A stretch of 64,000 nucleotides of DNA. It comes from Blautia sp. SC05B48 (GTDB lineage: Bacteria; Bacillota; Clostridia; Lachnospirales; Lachnospiraceae). Shown one piece after another: positions 45,020 to 55,371 of the stretch (its first letter is position 1; each line of letters opens with the position of its first letter). The translations under genes and the position numbers were made by a program. The notes beneath the pieces are model-generated. The model saw only the letters and a program-made list of their open reading frames with translations, was not told where the DNA came from and ran no database searches. Location: assembly GCF_005848555.1 (NCBI RefSeq), contig NZ_CP040518.1, positions 991,001 to 1,055,000 of the forward strand, written 5' to 3'.

Positions 45020-45765
45020 TATAATTCCTCCAGAACTTTCTTTGCAGCACGAACATTTTCAATATCTGTACGCCATATCTCATATTCACTGAATGTCGGA
45101 AGTCCCATATTGACACCTTCCTTGCGAAACTGCATCGCACTGTCCGTTACAACCTTGCCGCTCATATGATAAGCCTTGATCCCGGTAAGGGGATAAAGCT
45201 GGCGGATCACTTCCGCACCGACGCCACTCCCCGCCTGGATGGTAATACGCCCCCGGCTCCTGGTTTCCAGTTCCTTCAGAAGCTCCGCGCCCTGAAGGCA
45301 GGTATTCTTCTGTCCGGAGGTAAGGATAGTATCGATTCCCAGCGAGATCGCCTGTTCCATAGCCTCGATCGGATCTGCACACACATCAAAAGCCCTGTGC
45401 AGCGTAACAGACATATCTCCCGCAGCATCCATCAGTTCTTTCATCTGTTCCATATTCAAGGTGCCATCCGGTTTCAGGATACCTACCACAACACCCTCCG
45501 CTCCCATTTTGCGGAAATCCTTTACCGCATTCCTTATCATGGAAAATTCCGCATCTGTATAACAGAAATCTCCAAACCGCGGACGGATCAGCGCATGGAT
45601 CCTGATATCTGAACGCTTCCTTATTTCCTCAAAAAGCCATGGGCCGGGAGTTGTCCCCCCGATGATCAGATTGCTGCAAAGCTCCAGTCTATCCGCACCA
45701 CCCTCGGCTGCTGCCATGGCGGATTCCACAGAATCCACACAGGTTTCCAGAATGTAGTCTTTCAT
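45019..45765 (-). CDS. cutC: CutC family protein
   Basis: A 248-residue TIM-barrel protein of the CutC family, linked historically to copper homeostasis; the real reaction is unsettled. Family blocks: LETCVDSVESAMAAAEGGADRLELCSNLIIGGTTPG, IHALIRPRFGDFCYTDAEF, VTLHRAFDVCADP and ILTSGQKNTCLQGAELL. The start has AAAGGGGGA upstream. It is coupled to the transglutaminase-like gene and lies 28 bases after the DeoR gene, so it acts in the same unknown pathway. Confidence 0.9.
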   Translation of the reverse strand: MKDYILETCVDSVESAMAAAEGGADRLELCSNLIIGGTTPGPWLFEEIRKRSDIRIHALIRPRFGDFCYTDAEFSMIRNAVKDFRKMGAEGVVVGILKPDGTLNMEQMKELMDAAGDMSVTLHRAFDVCADPIEAMEQAISLGIDTILTSGQKNTCLQGAELLKELETRSRGRITIQAGSGVGAEVIRQLYPLTGIKAYHMSGKVVTDSAMQFRKEGVNMGLPTFSEYEIWRTDIENVRAAKKVLEEL

Positions 45766-45793
45766 GTAAAAATCCCCCTTTGTTACCGTCTGC

Positions 45794-46555
45794 TCAGAGT
45801 AATTTCACTCCGGCATTCCTCAATGTATTCACAATGGTATCATCCGGAAATTCATCGGTAATGATCCCACTGATATCATCAAAATGTGTATATTTATAAG
45901 ATTCGTTAAAATAAAACTTCTCTCTCTCCATAACCACATATTTATGTCTGCTGCTCTGCACTGCCGCCTTCTTGGTCAGCCCATCCTCCACTCCGGATGT
46001 GGTAACTGCAAGATCTGTCATATCCACGCCACAGCTTCCCAAAAATGCCCGGTCAAAGCTGTACTGCTTGATCACCTCAATAGCCGCAGCTCCCATAAAT
46101 CCATTCACCGAACGGTACATAGTTCCCCCTGTGCCTATGGCCGTGATGGACGGATTCGCAGCAAGGATCTGCAGGATATCGATCATATTGCTGATAACCA
46201 CAACATGCATGCCCGACGAAGCGATAAGCCTTGCCAGCTCTATATTTGTAGTGGAAACATCCAGAAAGATCGTTTCGTTATTTTTGATCAGCTTGAAGGC
46301 TTTCGCAGCAATCACTTTCTTCTTATCAAGATTGTACATACGCCTGTCTACTACGTTTCTCTCCAGAGGATACTCCTGTGACAGGATCGCTCCGCCGTAA
46401 GTCCTCTTTAATCTGCCTGCATTTTCAAGGATCTTGAGATCCTTGCGGATACAGTCCTCCGTAACCTGAAACATCTCACTTAATTCTTTGACTCTGACTT
46501 TTCCTTTTTCACGGAGACATTTCTCTATTGCATTCTGTCGTTCTTCTGTAAACAT
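45794..46555 (-). CDS. DeoR-family transcriptional regulator
   Basis: A 253-residue regulator: N-terminal winged HTH (KVRVKELSEMFQVTEDCIRKDLKILENAGRLKRTYGGA) and a DeoRC sugar-phosphate sensor (NETIFLDVSTTNIELARLI, AIGTGGTMYRSVNGFMG, FLGSCGVD). It heads the transcript containing cutC and the transglutaminase-like gene and probably controls it in response to a sugar phosphate. GAGGAGATAGG lies before the ATG. Confidence 0.92.
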   Translation of the reverse strand: MFTEERQNAIEKCLREKGKVRVKELSEMFQVTEDCIRKDLKILENAGRLKRTYGGAILSQEYPLERNVVDRRMYNLDKKKVIAAKAFKLIKNNETIFLDVSTTNIELARLIASSGMHVVVISNMIDILQILAANPSITAIGTGGTMYRSVNGFMGAAAIEVIKQYSFDRAFLGSCGVDMTDLAVTTSGVEDGLTKKAAVQSSRHKYVVMEREKFYFNESYKYTHFDDISGIITDEFPDDTIVNTLRNAGVKLL

Positions 46556-46732
46556 GATCCTATCTCCTCATTCCTGATTTTTCTGTGATAAAAGTTCCAG
46601 GAATCAATGCTCCGCAAAACAATATCCGGCGCATTGGTCCCTGGAAAGCCTGTGATTTCAGTATAACAGTTCGGCATCTTACTGTCAATTATTTAGTATT
46701 ATTTTTTATTGTTTTAGCGTATTTTGATCAAA

Positions 46733-48046
46733 TCATCTGCACATATATTCATCCAGCTCTCTGATAAATTTCTCCGGCATCTTTCTCTCAAACGGGAAAA
46801 CCTCCGCATTCCCAAGCGCATCCGCAATGCATCCCAGAAGGATCGCACTTCTCTCCAGCGACCAGGCAGACAGCAGATCAATAGTATCATAACGGGTATG
46901 CATGCCAAAACCATCCCGGTTCAGAGTCATGGCCGGAATTCCCTTCCATGCAAAAGAATTGGAATCACTTCCCCAGATCTGATTCTTGACAGACGCTCCG
47001 ATCCCTGCTCCGTCAGCAACCTCAAGAAGCTTATCACAAACTGAAGTCTCTCCCGTCACTCCCAGAACATTTCCTCCGATCAGCTGCCCGGCCAGATCTA
47101 CATTCATATTAAAACGATGCGCTCCAAGCTCGCTCTCATGAACTCTGATGTAATCCCGGCTGCCCAGCAAGCCCTTCTCCTCAGCACCAAACCACACAAA
47201 CTCCATAGTCCTGCGCGGTCTGTACTGCTGAAAATATCTGCAAAGCTCCATGATAATCGCCGCCCCGGACATATTATCATAGGCCCCCGGTCCCTCCGGC
47301 ACCGAATCATAATGCGCAGTGATCGTTAAGATCTCATCTTTCTTATCCGTTCCCTCAATCCTTGACACTACATTTCGGGATGTACATGCTGTCACTTCCT
47401 GTTCTACAGTCAGGCACACCACAGCTGCACCCTCCGTCACCAGCTCCACTGCATCCTTATAATGAAGATTCGCCCCCGGAATCCTGCCACTATATTTTTC
47501 CTGCATCTTGTGAATATCCTCTGCAGACTCCGACAATCCTTCTGTCTCTTCTGCTGCATCCCCCGGAAAGATCGTCGGCAGGCTGCGCTGACAGGGAACC
47601 CTGTCCACTCCTTCATCCAGCGGAGAACCCTCCACACTGATAAAACCAACAGCTCCGGCGCTCACCAGTCTCTGATACACATCACCACTCACCCGGCCAT
47701 TCACCATAACGATCTTGCCCTTCGCACGGGAAAGGCTGACAGCATCCCCGTTCTCTACATACAAAAAAGGGGCTTTCAGACCTTCTTCTCCAGTATTTCC
47801 ACATCTTCCATACCCGGTCACCACATACTCCTTCTGATAAGGCTCCATAACCTTAAGCACTGCTCTGTTGATCCGAAAGCCCCAGAAATCAAACTCCTCC
47901 ATCCAATTCTTCGCTCCGAAGCTGTCCAAAGTATCCCGGATCATCTTCGCCGCCTTCACTTCCCCCGCAGTACCCGCTTCTCTGACAAAATCAAACCCGG
48001 CCAGAAACTCCATCTGCCGCCTGCCGCTGAACTCTTTTGTATTCAT
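46733..48046 (-). CDS. M28-family metallopeptidase
   Basis: A 437-residue aminopeptidase-like protein with no signal peptide. The zinc site is built from H in ITAHYDSVPEGPGAYDNMSGAA (with D), E in WFGAEEKGLLGSRDY, D in NVDLAG, and a late H (GMHTRYDTIDLL). A PA-like insert lies at residues 110-190. ATG at 48046 is used with AAAGG upstream; a TTG at 48055 is less likely. It stands alone between the DeoR promoter region and a MITE-like repeat. Confidence 0.87.
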   Translation of the reverse strand: MNTKEFSGRRQMEFLAGFDFVREAGTAGEVKAAKMIRDTLDSFGAKNWMEEFDFWGFRINRAVLKVMEPYQKEYVVTGYGRCGNTGEEGLKAPFLYVENGDAVSLSRAKGKIVMVNGRVSGDVYQRLVSAGAVGFISVEGSPLDEGVDRVPCQRSLPTIFPGDAAEETEGLSESAEDIHKMQEKYSGRIPGANLHYKDAVELVTEGAAVVCLTVEQEVTACTSRNVVSRIEGTDKKDEILTITAHYDSVPEGPGAYDNMSGAAIIMELCRYFQQYRPRRTMEFVWFGAEEKGLLGSRDYIRVHESELGAHRFNMNVDLAGQLIGGNVLGVTGETSVCDKLLEVADGAGIGASVKNQIWGSDSNSFAWKGIPAMTLNRDGFGMHTRYDTIDLLSAWSLERSAILLGCIADALGNAEVFPFERKMPEKFIRELDEYMCR

Positions 48047-48077
48047 ACCCCACAACCTTTCTGAATTTTTCTGAGTA

Positions 48078-48236
48078 GTACAGCGAAAATTAAGTTTCTG
48101 CTATATTGACGCAAGATGATTTCTTCATCTGCAAGGCGGAGGAATGAGGCGTAGCGGTGGCTACGACGATTGACGACAACGCAGCAGATGAAAAATCAGA
48201 CAAGTCAATATGGCGGTTACTTAATATTCGCTGTAC
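48078..48236. repeat. MITE-like palindromic repeat, 159 bp
   Basis: Ends GTACAGCGAA (48078) and TTCGCTGTAC (48236) begin imperfect inverted arms of about 55 bases each that share ATTAAGT, ATATTGAC and TTCATCTGC-like blocks. The centre holds CGTAGC-ggtg-GCTACG (48150-48165). It encodes nothing and resembles non-autonomous element remnants. A clear target duplication is not visible. The rest of the gap to 48355 is empty. Confidence 0.75.
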
Positions 48237-48355
48237 CAGATTATACACTATTTTTCTGCAAAAAAACTGCCTGCAGCTATTTTTCAGCCTATCCGGCCAG
48301 AAAATCTCCTCAGACAGTTTATATTTCATATCAGTAAATCATTTATATCTATATC

Positions 48356-49045
48356 CTAAGCCACAAACGAACCAACCGCAGCCGGAGCCCGGTAATCATA
48401 GTCGGAAACCTTGATCCCTGTAGCCGCTGTACTGGCGTGAACGATCTTGCCATCACCAATATAAAGAGCCACATGATCAATGCCGCCATCACCATAAAAA
48501 ACCAGATCACCAGCCCCAATATCCGCAACACTCTTCTTCTCAGAAGCCGCACACTGAGCCGCAGCAACACGAGGAAGCTCATACCCAAACTCCGCAAACA
48601 CGGACATCACAAATCCGGAACAATCTGCCCCGTTAGTCAGACTCGTACCACCATAAACATAAGGATTCCCCACAAACTGCAGCGCAAAATCCACAATCCC
48701 CTGCCGCTTCTCCAGACGCGCCTCCTCAGCAGCCTTACGCTCCTCTTCCGCCTTACGCGCAGCCTCAGCAGCCGCTTCAGCCTCAAGCCTCTCCTGTGCG
48801 ATCACCTCAGCCTCAGCCTTCGCCTCCTGATACCCCTGAACCTCAGAAACCGTCTTATCCGCCAGAGCGCTGGCAAAAGCAGAAATAGAATCCGCATCAT
48901 CCGAGAAATCATCCTCAATAGAAAGCTCCTCCACATCCCCATCAGACACAACACTGACACCATCCACATCCGCAAAAATAACAGAAGGAACCACACCCAC
49001 AAGAACAACACTCAGAACAACAGCAGCAACTTTCTTATAAAACAT
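48356..49045 (-). CDS. Secreted NlpC/P60 peptidoglycan endopeptidase
   Basis: A 229-residue exported protein. The signal peptide is MFYKKVAAVVLSVVLVGVVPSVIFA. An acidic linker and an Ala/Glu-rich coiled coil (about 75-115) lead to the NlpC/P60 domain with catalytic C142 (ADCSGF), H191 (DHVALYIG) and H203 (IVHAST). It cleaves peptide stems of the wall, probably in remodelling. ATG at 49045 is preferred; the frame extends upstream without a ribosome site. It is downstream of the multi-hairpin element on the minus strand. Confidence 0.88.
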   Translation of the reverse strand: MFYKKVAAVVLSVVLVGVVPSVIFADVDGVSVVSDGDVEELSIEDDFSDDADSISAFASALADKTVSEVQGYQEAKAEAEVIAQERLEAEAAAEAARKAEEERKAAEEARLEKRQGIVDFALQFVGNPYVYGGTSLTNGADCSGFVMSVFAEFGYELPRVAAAQCAASEKKSVADIGAGDLVFYGDGGIDHVALYIGDGKIVHASTAATGIKVSDYDYRAPAAVGSFVA

Positions 49046-49236
49046 AAACAATAAAACTCCTCTCAGAAAACCACGCAGCAGCACCCACCCATTCAGGCAG
49101 ACATTCGCAATCCACTTCGCCACGCTCCTCGCTCACTAATTTGTTACAATTTTATTAATTTTGTTACGCAAGTGTGTATCCTACCATAAAAACCCCCACC
49201 TGTCAAACCCTTTCACAAAACCTTCACACACCAATC

Positions 49237-49331
49237 AGCCATCCAGCGCAGCGACGATGGCTCATCCCTCACCTTCAGACCACAGGAAACTCAGCCTTTC
49301 CTCCCAGCCATCCAGCGCAGCGTTGATGGCT
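49237..49331 (+). repeat. Multi-hairpin element copy A: short hairpins with CAGCGCAGC loop
   Basis: Two hairpins, AGCCATC/GATGGCT at 49237-49262 and 49306-49331, each with loop CAGCGCAGCGAC or CAGCGCAGCGTT. The linker CACAGGAAACTCAGCCTTTC (49281-49300) is shared with copy B at 62012-62032. The strand is chosen because the copy-B counterpart lies in the same order before its own long hairpin. Confidence 0.75.
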
Positions 49332-49435
49332 CATCCAACTCCCGGGAATCCACTCAATCCTCCAACCCTCATCAATCCCCACTTCCGCCAGTCGCCCCAC
49401 ACCCCCACCACTATCTCCCGCCCGGAACCGAACAG

Positions 49436-49644
49436 CCTGGGAGACGGGTGCCGGTTTGCTACGACTCTGCAGGAGGGGAGCTGATTCTTGGCTGGCGGAA
49501 ATCTGCGTTGTTTTTAAAAAGTTCGCTGTCTGAGCGGCAGCAAGCCGCGAGTTCGGACTTTTTAAAAACGGTTTTAGCAGAATTCCGGCAACCTAGAAGC
49601 AGCCCCCGACGAAGCCCGGAGCAAACCGGCACCCGTCTCCCAGG
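49436..49644 (+). repeat. Multi-hairpin element copy A: long hairpin with conserved core
   Basis: A perfect 25-bp inverted repeat (49436-49460 with 49620-49644) encloses 159 bases. Next to the arms lie core blocks at 49465-49496 and 49603-49616, which match copy B almost base for base. Between them a further nested hairpin of about 100 bases is inserted (GCGGC-agcaa-GCCGC tip near 49536). No gene occupies 49046-49783. Confidence 0.85.
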
Positions 49645-49783
49645 CGTCCGTCATCCACCATCCACCACAAAGAAAGAGCGCTCCCGCAGCCCATCCAGCC
49701 CACAAAGAACGCTCTCCTCATTTCCATCAGCTTACAATCATACACGATCGCCTGCGATCAGCATACAATCCCATACGATTGCA

Positions 49784-50641
49784 TCAAATATAACTCATAA
49801 ACCCCTTCCCAATAACCTCACTACTCTTAGTAACCATCAAAAACGCCTGCGGATCCACCTCATCAATAAACCTCTGCAGCAGCACCGCCTGCCTCACATC
49901 AACAACCGTCAGAATAATCTTCTTATCCTTATGCGAATAAACACCCTCCCCATGATAAACCGTAGCACTCCGATCCAACCCATTCATAATAAACTCACAG
50001 ATCTCATCCGGTTTACTGGAAATGATCGTAAAATACTTATTCAGCTTCATCCTCTCAATAGACTTATCGATCAGCAACGTCTTAGCTATAAGCCCCAGTA
50101 CAGAACAAAGCCCCGTAGTAAGATCAAACACCATAAACGAAACAACAACGATCACACAATCCACCGCAAACAACGCACCCGAAATATTCATCGTAGAATA
50201 CTTCTTAATGATCATCGCCACAATATCCGTGCCACCACCCGAAGCATTCTCAAAAAACAGCAGCGCCGCAGCCAACGCCGGCAAAATGATCGCAAAGCAA
50301 AGCTCTAGCATAATATTCCCCGTCAGCGCTCTGTCCATAGGAAAAACCTTCTCAAACACATTCAGAAGCAAAGAAGAAACAACCGTAACATAAGCCGTCT
50401 TCACTCCAAAATCCCGGCCAAGAACAATAAACCCGATCATCAGCAAAATCAGATTGATCACCAGGTTGATCTGCGCAGACGTCATCGGAATAAAATGCGA
50501 AAACACAACTGCCATACCCGAAACACCACCAAAGGAAAAATTATTCGGAAACTTAAACACATAAATCCCCACATCCATCAGAACAACGGCAAATGTGATA
50601 ATGATATACTCCATCACACGCTTTGGTATCAGATTTTTCAT
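49784..50641 (-). CDS. YitT-family membrane protein (DUF161 + DUF2179)
   Basis: A 285-residue protein with about five or six N-terminal spans (IIITFAVVLMDVGIYVF, FGGVSGMAVVFSHFIP, FFENASGGGTDIVAMIIKKY) and a soluble C-terminal DUF2179 domain (FTIISSKPDEICEFIMNGLDRSATVYHGEGVYSHKDKKIILTVV). The GGG/GGT loops are typical. It is a common Firmicute protein of unknown, possibly transport, function. ATG at 50641 has AGGAGG upstream. Confidence 0.88.
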   Translation of the reverse strand: MKNLIPKRVMEYIIITFAVVLMDVGIYVFKFPNNFSFGGVSGMAVVFSHFIPMTSAQINLVINLILLMIGFIVLGRDFGVKTAYVTVVSSLLLNVFEKVFPMDRALTGNIMLELCFAIILPALAAALLFFENASGGGTDIVAMIIKKYSTMNISGALFAVDCVIVVVSFMVFDLTTGLCSVLGLIAKTLLIDKSIERMKLNKYFTIISSKPDEICEFIMNGLDRSATVYHGEGVYSHKDKKIILTVVDVRQAVLLQRFIDEVDPQAFLMVTKSSEVIGKGFMSYI

Positions 50642-50753
50642 TAAAAATTATCCTCCTGATCTCCTCAAATAATTTTCACCGGTAACTACCGGTCAAAACC
50701 GGCAATCCCCGTATCCTCTTCGTTTATCATACCTTATATCACCAAAAATGGAA

Positions 50754-50790
50754 ATAAAAAAAGACAGAGAAAAATACATTTCCCTGTCCC
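50754..50790 (-). terminator. Terminator after the Cof hydrolase gene
   Basis: On the minus strand GACAGGGAAA pairs with TTTTTCTCTGTC around TGTA and is followed by TTTTTTT. It lies 30 bases after the stop. Confidence 0.75.
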
Positions 50791-50819
50791 TTATATCAAC
50801 GATCACGATCAACCACAGC

Positions 50820-51662
50820 TTACAACCCGAAAAACCTCTCCAGAAATTCCGCCACACCATCATGATCATTATCTCCGGTCACCTCATTAGCAGCATCCTT
50901 TACATACTGTTTGGAATTGCCCATAGCAACACCGATACCTGCTCCCTCCAGCATTTCCAGATCATTCTCATTATCTCCGAAAGCGATCACATGCATCCGG
51001 TCAATACCAAGCTTTGTGCGAAGCATGGCAAGACCCACACCCTTGTCCACGCCTGCTGCATTAAACTCCGCATTGCCGCTGATGGAAGTAGTCACTGCCA
51101 CATCATCCAGATCCTTCCATTTTTCACGAAGTGCCCTGCTGGTCTCCATATCATCAAAATAAATATTGATCTTCTCTGCCTGATCCAGAATATCTTTCTG
51201 ATGATAAAAATCCTTAACATATTCATGTCTGCTGAGAAAATAATCTACAAAAGTTTTTTCCAGCAGATCTTTATCCGCTACAGATGCCACATAATCTCTG
51301 GCGTCCGCATCAGAATAGGCGATTCCGTTTGCATAAGCCTCTGCAATCCAGCCTTTTGTACCGCTGTTTTCCACCTCTTTCAGGATTTTTCTTACCATTC
51401 CTTTTGGCATGGTTTTTCGCCAGATCATCTCATTTTTATCGTAATCCCAGACAACACAGCCGTTTTCCACGATTCCCCATTTCACACCCCGGAGCACAGA
51501 AAACTCCTGGGGAATCAGCTCTCTGGTCCTTCCGGTTGCCGGCACCACATAATGTCCGTCATCGATCAGACGCTGCAGAACATTTTTGTTCCTCTCGGAA
51601 ATCTTATTTTCACTGTTCAGAAGAGTTCCATCCATATCCACTGCAATGATATATTTTTCCAT
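50820..51662 (-). CDS. HAD-superfamily Cof-type sugar phosphatase
   Basis: A 280-residue HAD IIB phosphatase: motif I AVDMDGTLLN, motif II PATGRT, motif III near GVDKGVGLAML, motif IV AFGDNENDLEML. These enzymes dephosphorylate sugar phosphates or cofactors. ATG at 51662 has AGGAGGAAATT upstream; the longer frame is not used. Confidence 0.92.
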   Translation of the reverse strand: MEKYIIAVDMDGTLLNSENKISERNKNVLQRLIDDGHYVVPATGRTRELIPQEFSVLRGVKWGIVENGCVVWDYDKNEMIWRKTMPKGMVRKILKEVENSGTKGWIAEAYANGIAYSDADARDYVASVADKDLLEKTFVDYFLSRHEYVKDFYHQKDILDQAEKINIYFDDMETSRALREKWKDLDDVAVTTSISGNAEFNAAGVDKGVGLAMLRTKLGIDRMHVIAFGDNENDLEMLEGAGIGVAMGNSKQYVKDAANEVTGDNDHDGVAEFLERFFGL

Positions 51663-51807
51663 AATTTCCTCCTGTTTGTCTTTTCCCCACAGGCAAAAAG
51701 CGCATCTGCACTGCACCCGGATATCCTTTGACAGTACAGATACGCACAAATACTCATACCTGCTCTCTGTATTCTTCCACTTTACTACATATACAACAGC
51801 TCAGGAA

Positions 51808-53490
<1,683 letters not shown>

Positions 53491-53625
53491 TTATGTCTCC
53501 TTTATTTTGCATTGAGCAGATATTTATAATCCGTATTTGCCGCTTATTTATATCCCGTCAGATACTCTTCAACTGCCCTTTTTACGATCAGTTATTTCAA
53601 TATAACTTTTTTCAGGTTTTTTATA

Positions 53626-53650
53626 GGCGGACCACCCGAGGTCCGCCTTT
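53626..53650. other. Intercistronic hairpin between PTS IID and the alpha-glucosidase
   Basis: Stem GGCGGACC/GGTCCGCC (53626-53633 with 53640-53647). On the plus strand it ends in TTTT; on the minus strand, in the direction of the operon, no T-run follows, so it is more likely an mRNA stabiliser than a terminator. Confidence 0.5.
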
Positions 53651-53678
53651 TCATAGTTCTGATCTTTATCCTTAAGGT

Positions 53679-54509
53679 TTATGCAATTCCAAGAAGAGAG
53701 AGAATGATACTAAGGATGATAACACCGATGATCAGAACTGTGATGCTGATATTTTTCTTTTTCAGCAGATAGTAGCACAGAAGAGTCAGTCCAAGAGGAA
53801 CGATGCCGATAAAAATCTGGTCCAGCATGTTCTGGAGGTTCAGAACAGATTCCCCCTTCATGGTAAGCTCATAAGTAGAATTAAAGGTTACCATGCTGGC
53901 AGTCATGCCGCCGACCATGATCAGACCTACTATGCTGGCAGCCTTTGTCAGGATATTCATAAGACCGCTTGCATAAACCTTCTGGATGTATTCGGAACCA
54001 AGCTTGTAGCCCAGGAATGTTCCATAATATTTCACAAGAATAGACGGAATGTTGAAAAGAAGCAGGAACACGATCGGTGCCAGAACGTTTCCGGATGCAC
54101 CAAGACCTACTGCGATCCCGGCCGCGATCACACGGAGAACGCCCCAGAAAATGGAATCACCGATGCCGGCCAGAGGTCCCATCAGAGAGGATTTGACTGC
54201 ATTGATAGAGCTTGCATCAAAATCCTTCTGCTCGCTGTTTTTCTTCTCCATGGAAGCTACAAGACCCATAATGAAAGTGGAACAGGTGATGGTTGTATTG
54301 AAATAGGACATACTTCTTGTGAGGGCTGCTTTTTTGCCCTCCTCATCGTTTTTGTAAAATTTGTTGATAAACGGCATCAGGGAATAACAGAAACCGGAAG
54401 CTCCCTGTTTTGCCGGGCTTACTGCCGCATACAGAGTGAAGGAACGCCAGAACGCTTTTCTCAGCATTTTTCTTTCATCTGCAGGAATGGATTTCGTTAA
54501 ATTACTCAT
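53679..54509 (-). CDS. PTS mannose-family IID component
   Basis: A 276-residue membrane component (LRKAFWRSFTLYAAVSPAKQGASGFCYSLMPFINKFY, SLMGPLAGIGDSIFWGVLRVIAAGIA). IIC and IID together form the transport channel of this family. Its start overlaps the IIC stop by four bases (ATGA), so they are coupled. Confidence 0.92.
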   Translation of the reverse strand: MSNLTKSIPADERKMLRKAFWRSFTLYAAVSPAKQGASGFCYSLMPFINKFYKNDEEGKKAALTRSMSYFNTTITCSTFIMGLVASMEKKNSEQKDFDASSINAVKSSLMGPLAGIGDSIFWGVLRVIAAGIAVGLGASGNVLAPIVFLLLFNIPSILVKYYGTFLGYKLGSEYIQKVYASGLMNILTKAASIVGLIMVGGMTASMVTFNSTYELTMKGESVLNLQNMLDQIFIGIVPLGLTLLCYYLLKKKNISITVLIIGVIILSIILSLLGIA

Positions 54510-55321
54510 GAGAAAAATTCCTCCTCTTCTTCATCAAGATATTCGTCAGAACCACCGGCTGGTGAAGCTGCCACTCTCTGTGCCGCAAGCTGGTTCAGCT
54601 TGTAATCGTTCATACCAATGGAAATGGCAATGATCACACCGATCACGGCAAGGGCGATCAGCGGAAGCTTTAAGTATGCTGCAAGAACAAAGCCCAGGAA
54701 ATAAAACATACAGATCTTGTTGTCCCAGAGCATCTTCATCAGCATTGCCATACCTACTGCCGGAAGAAGTCCGCCGCAAACTGTCAGACCATTCATAACA
54801 ACATCCGGGATGGCATCCAGAAGTGCGCTGACTGCGTCAGATCCGAACAGGATCCCGAAGAATGCAAACAGAGAATATAAAAACCAGTTTACAGCCCAGA
54901 GCCCATAGTGAAGAGCAACGATCTGTTTTTCTTTTCCTTCTGCTGCCAGGCGGTCAAAGGTTTTTGCAAACATACCTACAATAAAGATATAAAGAACTGT
55001 TTTGATCTGAAGACCAAGGATACCGATAGGAAGTGCCAGTGTCAGGGCAACCTCAGAGCCTTTGCCAAGCATGATGGCAAAAGCAGTTCCTACAGCTGTG
55101 GCGATTCCGGGCTCTGCCGCAGAAGCACCGCCGATATTTACAACTCCCATGAATACAGCTTCCAATGAAGCTCCGATGATAACTCCTGTATGAAGATCTC
55201 CAAGCAACAGACCTACCAGCGGTCCGATGACGATCGGACGGTTCAGCATGGTAAATCCGATCAGCTCTGCACCGCCGACACAGATAAATACGGCAAGTGC
55301 TACAAGAAATGCATTTAACAT
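54506..55321 (-). CDS. PTS mannose-family IIC component
   Basis: A 271-residue, many-span component (VCVGGAELIGFTMLNRPIVIGPLVGLLLGDLHTGVIIGASLEAVFMG is the family hallmark; read from residue 15). The C-terminal tail is acidic (DEYLDEEEEEFFS). GGGAGG precedes the start. It lies between IIAB and IID. Confidence 0.92.
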   Translation of the reverse strand: MLNAFLVALAVFICVGGAELIGFTMLNRPIVIGPLVGLLLGDLHTGVIIGASLEAVFMGVVNIGGASAAEPGIATAVGTAFAIMLGKGSEVALTLALPIGILGLQIKTVLYIFIVGMFAKTFDRLAAEGKEKQIVALHYGLWAVNWFLYSLFAFFGILFGSDAVSALLDAIPDVVMNGLTVCGGLLPAVGMAMLMKMLWDNKICMFYFLGFVLAAYLKLPLIALAVIGVIIAISIGMNDYKLNQLAAQRVAASPAGGSDEYLDEEEEEFFS

Positions 55322-55371
55322 TTTTTTCTTTCCTCCCTTTTTTGTGCTACGTTTTATTTATTCAGTGGATG

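Noticed and set aside
49436-49644. CRISPR array or group II intron as explanation for the repeats
   Set aside because: There are no regularly spaced identical repeats, no cas genes, no reverse transcriptase and no domain V-type sequence.
49448-50308. A 286-codon plus-strand ORF across the multi-hairpin element and yitT
   Set aside because: Highly basic, Pro/Ser/His/Asn-rich, reads through the inverted repeats and antisense to yitT; no ribosome site.
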